Assembly (NCBI GenBank): GCA_905209435.1
Contig: CAJLTE010000109.1
Span: 1-9,172 of the forward strand
Reading direction: 5' to 3'
DNA length: 9,172 nucleotides
From: an uncultured Blautia sp.
GTDB lineage: Bacteria > Bacillota_A > Clostridia > Lachnospirales > Lachnospiraceae
Of the stretch, positions 1 through 4,801 are shown piece by piece; position 1 is the stretch's first letter; each line of letters begins with the position of its first letter. A program made the translations under genes and the position numbers. The notes beneath the pieces are model-generated. The model searched no databases and was not told the origin of the DNA. It saw only the letters and a program-made list of their open reading frames with translations.

Positions 1-175
1 TTAAAATCAACGATTTTGCTTTATACTCCGTACTGTCTGTCTGGAGTTTGAATAAGGAAACAGCCAAAAGAAGTCCAGTAAAATCAACGCTTCCAAGCAA
101 ATTTGTTTAATGGTTGGCAACGATTTGGCAACATTCAATCCTTATTTAGAAAATAAAATATCTTAGTTATGTATA
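1..175. other. Left element end, no certain gene
   Basis: No confident gene lies here. The + strand is open from the window edge to a TAA at 108-110 (frame starting at 3, about 35 codons), so the 3' end of an interrupted host gene is possible, but I do not recognise the peptide. The 11-mer TAAAATCAACG occurs at 2-12 and again at 79-89. The integrase-type boxes at 114-132 show that the element reaches at least this far left. The exact attachment core cannot be set from this window alone. Confidence 0.4.
114..132 (+). other. Integrase arm-type sites, left end
   Basis: Two direct copies of TTGGCAAC at 114-121 and 125-132 have an 11-bp period, about one helical turn. The same pair with the same period and orientation recurs at 8954-8972. 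Paired direct repeats at both ends of an integrated element match how Tn916-type and lambda-type tyrosine integrases use arm sites bound by the N-terminal domain. The assignment to the integrase at 1316 is inferred from this symmetry. Confidence 0.55.
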
Positions 176-176
176 G

Positions 177-228
177 AAAAACCTTACTGATTTTCAGAAT
201 GAAAACTGAATATCGGTAAGGTTTTTTT
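177..228. terminator. Bidirectional terminator after repressor gene
   Basis: ACCTTACTGA (181-190) pairs with TCGGTAAGGT (213-222) with one G-U pair. The stem extends through flanking A and T runs, and a small inner TTCAG/CTGAA stem sits in the loop. It has a T run at 222-228 on the + strand and A177-A181, read as U on the - strand, so it can end transcripts from both sides. It lies directly downstream of the leftward repressor stop. Confidence 0.75.
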
Positions 229-233
229 GATGT

Positions 234-761
234 CTATTTTTTCTTCGATTCTTTATCAAGTTCTTTGATGAGCAGATCGCTCAGTTCCTGAGAAGGAACT
301 TTTGCATAATGTCCGGATGTATCAAGTGCCGGATATTGGTATCTCCATTCATCATATTCTTCCCTGCTGATTTCTCCGTTTTCCAGTTTTGCTGACTGTT
401 GCTGCCAGGCATGGAACATATCGAACATGGAAAGATAGGATGGATTGTTTCTGTCAAGACAAAGGCAGAGTTCACCGTCAATGTCTTTGATTTTCAGTCC
501 ATACATATCTTCCAATGCAAAAAAGGTATGCATAAGACCAATATAGCTGTCAATGTCCGGGACATTCAAGGCGTGGGTGCTTACACTGAGGATGCCAGCC
601 ATTTCCTTTAAGAGGTCAAACTTGGGGATTCTTGCTTCTGCTTCATACTGTGCCATACGCACATCGGAAGTTTTGCCGAGAAAACCAAGCATCTCCCCGA
701 ACTGTTTTTGTGTCATGCCTTTTTTATTCCGAAAAAATTTAATACGTTTTCCGATTGCCAT
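234..761 (-). CDS. XRE-family element repressor
   Basis: A 175-residue DNA-binding regulator, probably the repressor of the divergent xis-int-mob operon. An HTH_3/XRE domain occupies about residues 4-65 (GKRIKFFRNKKGMTQKQFG followed by a recognition-helix region ending near ALNV). The C-terminal part (70-175) is acidic and aromatic, with a lysine tail. It shows no LexA-type Ser-Lys protease motif, so relief of repression by RecA-driven self-cleavage is not indicated. The ATG at 761 has an AAGGAG box (complement of 771-776) 9 nt upstream. It is the only leftward gene of the backbone and sits back to back with the excisionase, the usual arrangement for control genes of small integrative elements. 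The signal recognised by the C-terminal domain is unknown. Confidence 0.85.
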   Translation of the reverse strand: MAIGKRIKFFRNKKGMTQKQFGEMLGFLGKTSDVRMAQYEAEARIPKFDLLKEMAGILSVSTHALNVPDIDSYIGLMHTFFALEDMYGLKIKDIDGELCLCLDRNNPSYLSMFDMFHAWQQQSAKLENGEISREEYDEWRYQYPALDTSGHYAKVPSQELSDLLIKELDKESKKK

Positions 762-798
762 TGTATGAATCTCCTTCCAGATGATATAAAACTTTTCT

Positions 799-862
799 GT
801 TTAAGCTGAGTGTACCACAGATAAAAGAGAATAGCAAGAAAACTTAAACTAAAAAATTTAAG
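799..862 (-). promoter_or_regulatory. Repressor promoter with flanking operators
   Basis: Reading leftward, a -35-like TTGCTA (complement of 832-837) and a -10-like TACACT (complement of 809-814) lie 17 bp apart and face the repressor gene. A half-site GTTTAAGCT (799-807) and a dyad CTTAAA-N8-TTTAAG (843-862) flank it. The operators resemble those at the opposite promoter, so autoregulation by the XRE protein is likely. The promoter boxes are imperfect. Confidence 0.45.
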
Positions 863-880
863 AATTTTTCTGCAAACCTA

Positions 881-939
881 TTGACTTAACTCAAAAAAGT
901 TAGTATAGTACAGATACAGAAACTTAAACAAAATAAGTT
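881..939 (+). promoter_or_regulatory. xis-int operon promoter and operators
   Basis: TTGACT (881-886) and TATAGT (904-909) are separated by 17 bp, a good sigma-A promoter facing the excisionase and integrase. A dyad TAACT-N6-AGTTA (887-902) fills the spacer, and AACTTA-N7-TAAGTT (921-939) lies just past the expected start point. Repressor bound at either dyad would block polymerase. Binding by the 234-761 protein is inferred from position and from shared half-sites. Confidence 0.65.
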
Positions 940-1117
940 AATACAATTAAATGACCATCCGAACTGATACCACTGGAAGAACAGGCGATGACCAAAAGCG
1001 AGCGTGCCGAAGGTGGAAATACGACAAAGTACCGAGCAGGGCAACTTGTCAGGAACGGGGGAGGGAGAATGGCGAAGAACAAAGAAAATGAAAAACAAAC
1101 GAGAGGAGATGAAGTGT
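940..1117 (+). other. Long leader before xis, no clear gene
   Basis: About 200 nt of transcript precede the excisionase. The stretch 951-1088 is richer in G+C than its surroundings and has no stop codon in most of its length in any of the three forward frames. A 46-codon frame starts at ATG 951 and stops at 1089-1091 but lacks a ribosome binding site; other frames start at 988 and 1004. Possible weak pairings are CCAC 970-973 with GTGG 1013-1016, and GACAA..AGT 1023-1030 with ACTTGTC 1044-1050. I see no convincing product. It could be a regulatory leader or a decayed gene. Confidence 0.35.
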
Positions 1118-1297
1118 ATGACGAACAAGAATTTTATGACAGCCCAGGATGTAGCAGACGCTTTAGGCGTATCAAAATCTTATGCCTATAAGCTGGTCAG
1201 ACAGTTAAATGATGAGATGGAAGCACTTGGCTATATCACTGTCAGGGGCAGAGTGGATGCGAATTACTTTCGTAAAAAAGTATGTTACAGCGAATAA
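1118..1297 (+). CDS. xis: Excisionase-like small HTH protein
   Basis: A 59-residue basic DNA-binding protein, probably the recombination directionality factor that helps the adjacent integrase excise the element. A MerR/excisionase-type helix-turn-helix spans about residues 6-28 (MTAQDVADALGVSKSYAYK), followed by a short wing (YITVRGRVDANYF). The start at 1118 is chosen because AGGAG at 1104-1108 lies 9 nt upstream; in-frame starts at 1004 and 1097 have no such site and would add unrelated sequence. It lies 18 nt before the integrase in the same operon, the usual xis-int order. A purely regulatory role is the alternative, since excisionases and small HTH regulators of this size cannot be separated by sequence alone. 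Confidence 0.75.
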   Translation: MTNKNFMTAQDVADALGVSKSYAYKLVRQLNDEMEALGYITVRGRVDANYFRKKVCYSE

Positions 1298-1315
1298 GGG
1301 AAAGGAAGTGGTTGA

Positions 1316-2401
1316 ATGGCTGTATACAAAGATAATGCCACAGGAACGTGGCGGGTAGTGTTCCGTTATACCGATTTTACCGGGGAACGGAAACAGACAC
1401 AGAAAAGAGGGTTTCAGACGAAGCGAGATGCACTGGCGTGGGAGCGAGAACAATTATTAAAGCAGGATTCCAAGCTGGATATGACATTTGCGAGCTTCTA
1501 TGAAATCTATGCAGAGGATAAAAAGGCAAGGCTGAAGGAAAGCACATGGGAATCCAAGAGCCATGTGATAGAGAAGAAAATTCTTCCCTACTTCGGCAAA
1601 CGCAAGATTGCAGACATTGAAGCAAAGGATGTAATCGCATGGCAGAATGAGTTGATGAAATACCGGGATGAGAAGGGAAAACCATATTCCGGTGATTATC
1701 TGAAAACGATTCATGCACAGCTTACAGCAATCTTCAACCATGCGGTCAATTTTTACAATCTGCCCTATAATCCGGCGAAGCGTGCAGGTTGCATGAAAGT
1801 ACAGACGAGCAAGGAAGTGGAGTTCTGGACGAAGGAAGAATATCTGAAATTTGCGGAAGTGATGATGGATAAGCCACGCTCCTACTATGCATTTGAAATG
1901 CTGTACTGGACAGGTATCCGTTCCGGCGAGCTGCTTGCCCTCTGCCCTTCTGATTTTGATTTCGAGAAGCAGACCGTAAAGATCAGCAAAACGTATCACA
2001 GGTCAAAGGGCAGGGACATCATTACTACACCAAAGACTGCGAAAAACAACCGGACAATCAAGATGCCGAAGTTTCTCTGCGAGGAGATTCAGGAGTATAT
2101 GAAAATGCTGTATGAAGTGAAGCCGGATGACCGCATTTTTACGGTGACAAAATCTTATCTGGATCATGAGATGCGTCGTGGCGTAAAAGAAGCCGGATTA
2201 AAGAAGATTAAGGTTCATGCACTCCGTCATAGTCATGTTTCCCTGTTGATTCACATGGGATTCACTGTGCTTGCCATAGCAGAGCGTATGGGGCATGAAG
2301 CAGAGAAAATCACATTGAAATATGCACATCTGTTTCCAACTGTTCAGACGGAAATGGCTGAAAAGCTGGATATGGAACGCATGAAAAAGGAGGATGAGTA
2401 G
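1316..2401 (+). CDS. int: Tyrosine recombinase (integrase)
   Basis: A 361-residue site-specific tyrosine recombinase that integrates and excises the element. The N-terminal arm-binding AP2-like domain covers about residues 1-50 (TWRVVFRY, KRGFQTKRDA), the SAM-like core-binding domain 56-155, and the catalytic domain 170-345. The catalytic set is complete: R202 in TGIRSGELLAL, K240 in TTPKTAKN, H301 and R304 in HALRHS, H327 in MGHE, and nucleophile Y336 in KYAHLF. Its length and order are those of Tn916/phage-type integrases. The start has AAAGGA 9 nt upstream. The last codons (MKKEDE) double as the AAGGAGG binding site of the next gene, whose ATG directly follows the stop, so integrase and mobilization genes are transcribed and translated together. 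The likely DNA targets are the TTGGCAAC pairs at both ends. Confidence 0.95.
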   Translation: MAVYKDNATGTWRVVFRYTDFTGERKQTQKRGFQTKRDALAWEREQLLKQDSKLDMTFASFYEIYAEDKKARLKESTWESKSHVIEKKILPYFGKRKIADIEAKDVIAWQNELMKYRDEKGKPYSGDYLKTIHAQLTAIFNHAVNFYNLPYNPAKRAGCMKVQTSKEVEFWTKEEYLKFAEVMMDKPRSYYAFEMLYWTGIRSGELLALCPSDFDFEKQTVKISKTYHRSKGRDIITTPKTAKNNRTIKMPKFLCEEIQEYMKMLYEVKPDDRIFTVTKSYLDHEMRRGVKEAGLKKIKVHALRHSHVSLLIHMGFTVLAIAERMGHEAEKITLKYAHLFPTVQTEMAEKLDMERMKKEDE

Positions 2402-2725
2402 ATGGACAGAAAACTTGACAACAGGGGCAGATGGAGAAACAAAACGGTAGCTTTCCGGGTATCTGAGGAAGAAGCAAAGCAGATTGATGTGTGTGTCCGG
2501 CTTTCGGGACTGACCAAGCAGGACTATATTGTGAGAAGGCTGATGTGCCGGGACATTGTAGTGCAGGGCAATCCGAGAGTGTATAAGGCACTGAAAAATC
2601 AGATGGCAGAGCTTTATGAGGAGTTGAAAAGGATTGAGCAGTTTTCAGAGGAAAATGAGGAATTGCTTTATACCTTGCAGTTAGTTGCAGAGACACTGAA
2701 TGGAATGAAGGAGGATGAGGATTGA
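2402..2725 (+). CDS. MobC-like relaxosome accessory protein
   Basis: A 107-residue protein with a basic N-terminus and a ribbon-helix-helix-like region at about residues 13-50 (NKTVAFRVSEEEAKQID, then SGLTKQDYIVRRLM). A helical, probably coiled-coil tail follows (60-104), rich in Glu, Leu and Lys. This is the pattern of MobC-type mobilization proteins, which bind near oriT and help the relaxase open the strands. The ATG immediately follows the integrase stop, with AAGGAGG at 2387-2393 8 nt upstream. It ends in a TGATG overlap with the next gene. It is far from the relaxase (4802), but the operon is continuous. A transcriptional RHH regulator is the alternative reading. Confidence 0.7.
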   Translation: MDRKLDNRGRWRNKTVAFRVSEEEAKQIDVCVRLSGLTKQDYIVRRLMCRDIVVQGNPRVYKALKNQMAELYEELKRIEQFSEENEELLYTLQLVAETLNGMKEDED

Positions 2726-3885
2726 TGACAAAAGAAAAAATGACTGCTCCGGTAGCATCTGTTGGCGCAGATGGGGAACAGCCATTAAATAATAAAATAA
2801 CCAACCAAAGTATAGCAGATTTGCCCGTTAAGGGCAATCTGCAAGCCACAAATAATGCAGAAAATGTGGCAAAATCAGCAAATAAAAAGAATCCGGATGA
2901 ACTGGAAACCGTTTCCATGATGGAATTATATGATACAGCTTATCCACCGAAGCTGCCGATTGTGGACGGACTTTTGTATAACGGAACGTATCTCTTTGTA
3001 GGTTCTCCGAAAATTGGGAAATCATTCTTTATGGCACAGATCGGGTATCACATCAGCAAAGGACTTCCCTTATGGGGATTTCCGGTAAGACAGGGAACTG
3101 TCCTGTATCTGGCACTGGAAGATGATTATGCAAGGTTACAGAAACGGTTATCGCAGATGTTTGGAATGGAAGGCAGTGAGAATTTTTATTTTGCTACAAA
3201 GTCAAAATCATTAAACGCCGGACTGGAGCAGCAACTTGTACAGTTTGTAACAGAGCATAAGGATGCAAGGCTCATTATCATTGATACGCTCCAGAAAGTC
3301 CGAGAAGTTGGCGGAGATAAATTCAGTTATGCCAGTGACTATGAGATTGTGACGAAGTTGAAAGCGTTCAGTGACCATTATGGCATCTGCTTTCTGGTGG
3401 TGCATCACACAAGGAAAATGGAATCCTCGGACAGCTTTGACATGATTTCCGGCACGAATGGACTGCTGGGAGCTGCGGATGGGGCATTTGTCATGCAGAA
3501 AGAAAAGCGGACAGATAACAAGGCAGTTTTGGAAGTAGCAGGACGTGACCAGCAGGATCAGAAGCTGTGGCTGAATTTCAACCGGGAGAGATGTGTCTGG
3601 GAGCTGACCAAGACAGAAACAGAACTCTGGAAAGAGCCAGAAGATCCACTACTTGAAAAAATCAAAGAACTGATAACAGCAGAACAGCCGGAATGGACGG
3701 GAACAGCAACCGAACTGACAGAGTTTCTGCAAGTGGAGATGCAGCCGAATGCTTTGTCACGAAAACTGAATGTCAGTCTGGAACGTCTGCTGATAGAATA
3801 TGGAATCCAGTATAGATCAGAGCGTGGACATGAGGGCAGACGAATTTATCTGACCTATATGGGAAGCCAGCGTGACGATATGTGA
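2725..3885 (+). CDS. RepA-like AAA ATPase / hexameric helicase
   Basis: A 386-residue RecA-fold ATPase of the AAA_25/RSF1010 RepA type. Walker A is GSPKIGKS (93-100), Walker B is LIIID (183-187), and a sensor-like VVHHTRK follows (225-231), then SGTNGLLGAADG (242-253). The first 60 residues are polar and probably disordered. A C-terminal winged-helix-like region (about 306-378) precedes the end. RSF1010 RepA is a replicative helicase; here the protein probably supports replication or maintenance of the excised circle. The ATG at 2725 overlaps the previous stop, with AAGGAGG at 2708-2714; a TTG one codon earlier is possible. The 3' end lies inside a symmetric repeat array (3872-3953), a possible binding region for this or another replication protein. 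No separate primase or initiator gene is seen. Confidence 0.8.
   Translation: MTKEKMTAPVASVGADGEQPLNNKITNQSIADLPVKGNLQATNNAENVAKSANKKNPDELETVSMMELYDTAYPPKLPIVDGLLYNGTYLFVGSPKIGKSFFMAQIGYHISKGLPLWGFPVRQGTVLYLALEDDYARLQKRLSQMFGMEGSENFYFATKSKSLNAGLEQQLVQFVTEHKDARLIIIDTLQKVREVGGDKFSYASDYEIVTKLKAFSDHYGICFLVVHHTRKMESSDSFDMISGTNGLLGAADGAFVMQKEKRTDNKAVLEVAGRDQQDQKLWLNFNRERCVWELTKTETELWKEPEDPLLEKIKELITAEQPEWTGTATELTEFLQVEMQPNALSRKLNVSLERLLIEYGIQYRSERGHEGRRIYLTYMGSQRDDM
2815..2842. repeat. Hairpin inside repA 5' coding region
   Basis: GCAGATTTGCCC (2815-2826) and GGGCAATCTGC (2832-2842) form an inverted repeat with one bulged T and a 5-base loop. It lies over codons 31-39, in the polar, probably disordered N-terminal part, where coding constraint is low. 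No protein reason for it is visible. It could affect mRNA folding or be a protein site. Confidence 0.6.
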
Positions 3886-3953
3886 CGATGGTGACGGTAA
3901 TTTATATAGCGTGCCGGTAGTGAAAACATCGTCACTATCGTCACGACCGTCAC
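3872..3953. repeat. Symmetric GTGACG/CGTCAC array (possible origin)
   Basis: Three direct copies of GTGACG begin at 3872, 3882 and 3891, and three copies of the complement CGTCAC begin at 3930, 3939 and 3948. Periods are 9-10 bp, and the whole is symmetric about 3912-3913 with a partly A+T-rich 33-bp centre. It overlaps the repA stop and ends just before the binding site of the next gene. Iteron-like spacing next to a RepA-type helicase suggests a replication origin or operator. As RNA, the arms could pair over about 24 bp. Confidence 0.65.
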
Positions 3954-3970
3954 GGAAAGGATGGGATAAG

Positions 3971-4204
3971 ATGAAAAATGTGCAAATATCACAGGAATTA
4001 TTCATGCAGTTACTTCGGTTTCATTTAATGGAGGATGTAGGTTGCGAGAGCGAAATCAAGCAGGAACTGGAGAAAAAGCTGGACAAGATGGTAATGCGTG
4101 ACCTGTATGGAAAGTTTAAAACTGCTCCGACAGAGGAAGAACGGGAACGAGCGAGAAAAGAATATCTGAACAGGCGAGGAGTGCCGGAGAGTTTTCGTTG
4201 GTAA
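3971..4204 (+). CDS. Small conserved element protein, function unknown
   Basis: A 77-residue helical, highly charged protein. The N-terminal half (ISQELFMQLLRFHLMED) is amphipathic; the C-terminal half reads APTEEERERARKEYLNRRG and ends ESFRW. I recall near-identical small proteins in Clostridia mobile elements that carry the uninformative database label complexin-2; the eukaryotic name says nothing about function. The ATG at 3971 is preferred because AAAGGA (3956-3961) is 9 nt upstream. The longer frame from 3872 would start inside the repeat array and repA. It has no catalytic motif, Cys pair or membrane segment. Its place between repA and DUF5348 suggests a role in replication or transfer, which is inference only. 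Confidence 0.75.
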   Translation: MKNVQISQELFMQLLRFHLMEDVGCESEIKQELEKKLDKMVMRDLYGKFKTAPTEEERERARKEYLNRRGVPESFRW

Positions 4205-4224
4205 TTTCTTCCTTGATGGTAAGA

Positions 4225-4247
4225 ACAGGAGCGTGGCACGCCCCTGT
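4225..4247. repeat. Palindrome before DUF5348 gene
   Basis: ACAGGAGCGTG (4225-4235) and CACGCCCCTGT (4237-4247) form a near-perfect dyad around G4236 with one A/C mismatch per arm. It sits in the 84-nt gap between two mob-region genes. No T run follows, so it is a poor terminator. It could be a binding site or part of an oriT. Confidence 0.5.
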
Positions 4248-4288
4248 ATAGAGCGGACAAGGAGAAAACTGGAAAGGAGAAGCACACA

Positions 4289-4516
4289 ATGAGAGAAGGA
4301 AGATTAGGTTACAACTGTGAAAATGGCAGATACGGCTTGCTGTCCATGGATTTGTGGGTAGATACAGGATTTCACTGTGGAGAGTGTATGGAAGTTCTCG
4401 TGGATGATAAGTGGGTAAAAACCAGAATGGAGATGAATCCTGCAATGGAATGGTATCTTGTGGGAACACCGTATTGCGGCGATTTGGAGTATGTCCGGGC
4501 AAGAATACCAGAGTGA
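4289..4516 (+). CDS. DUF5348 domain protein
   Basis: A 75-residue protein matching the pattern of DUF5348 as I recall it: RLGYN near the start, then GRYGLL, DLWVDTGFHCGECMEVLVD, a W-x-x-TRME strand, WYLVGTPYCGDLEYVRARI and the end. It is probably one compact beta-rich domain covering the whole protein. Cys30 and Cys33 could bind metal or form a disulfide, but two cysteines do not prove this. AAAGGAG at 4273-4279 lies 9 nt before the ATG. The family is common in Clostridia integrative elements and phages beside mobilization genes. No biochemical role is known to me. A strongly structured noncoding stretch separates it from the relaxase. Confidence 0.8.
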   Translation: MREGRLGYNCENGRYGLLSMDLWVDTGFHCGECMEVLVDDKWVKTRMEMNPAMEWYLVGTPYCGDLEYVRARIPE

Positions 4517-4530
4517 TTCAGAATGAAAAA

Positions 4531-4752
4531 CAGCCCGGATACGGGCATATAAAAATGGGCGGATACGCCCAAGATGAAAAGCATAAGCCCGGCAGCTACG
4601 GCTGACAAAAGCACTTACCAAAGCCCTCGGCGTTTGAGAGCGAAATACACCCATCGCACAAATCTGACGATTTATGCTCAGCGTATTTCGCCCTGCCGGG
4701 AGCTTAAATGCCGGATACGGCAATGAGTTCGTAAACGGATGCCTAAGCATCC
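4531..4752. other. Structured noncoding region, oriT or RNA candidate
   Basis: This stretch is packed with inverted repeats. Three hairpins share the core CGGATACG with a GATA loop: 4533-4546, 4557-4570 and 4709-4722. A CAGC-TACG-GCTG hairpin lies at 4593-4604. TAAG plus CCCGGCAG (4584-4595) pairs with CTGCCGGG plus CTTA (4693-4706) around a two-base bulge, enclosing GCGAAATAC (4640-4648) paired with GTATTTCGC (4683-4691), which encloses AAATC/GATTT (4660-4673). A last GGATGC/GCATCC hairpin is at 4737-4752. Its position just before a MobA/MobL relaxase favours an origin of transfer. A structured RNA or relaxase mRNA leader is equally compatible. Confidence 0.6.
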
Positions 4753-4801
4753 ACTCACAAAAAATATGGCAGAATTTACTTTGCCGAAGAAAGAGGAGGG
4801 A

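Noticed and set aside
988..1191. 67-codon frame overlapping xis
   Set aside because: It runs into the xis coding region in a different frame and its second half is only the shifted reading of xis. The G-rich stretch before ATG 1069 is not enough support.
1457..1999. 180-codon open frame on the - strand
   Set aside because: Fully antisense to the integrase catalytic region, with no binding site or family signature.
2310..2918. 202-codon open frame on the - strand
   Set aside because: It lies antisense over int end, mobC-like and repA start, all of which have good binding sites and recognisable families. Its product is Pro/Ser/Phe/Cys-rich, typical of an antisense shadow.
3872..3953. Array read as a CRISPR or a terminator
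   Set aside because: Repeat units are only 6 bp with 3-4 bp gaps and the halves are inverted, unlike CRISPR; no T tract follows, so it is not a typical terminator.
3872..3970. N-terminal extension of the 77-residue protein
   Set aside because: It would begin within repA and consist of translated repeat array; ATG 3971 has its own binding site.
3971..4204. Complexin homology of the small protein
   Set aside because: The label is a database carry-over in my memory; a short charged helix gives chance similarity to coiled coils and no link to vesicle fusion.
4739..4801. ATG 4739 as the relaxase start
   Set aside because: No Shine-Dalgarno; the ATG lies in a GGATGC/GCATCC hairpin and the 21 extra residues look unrelated to the domain. 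It remains possible but is less likely than GTG 4802.
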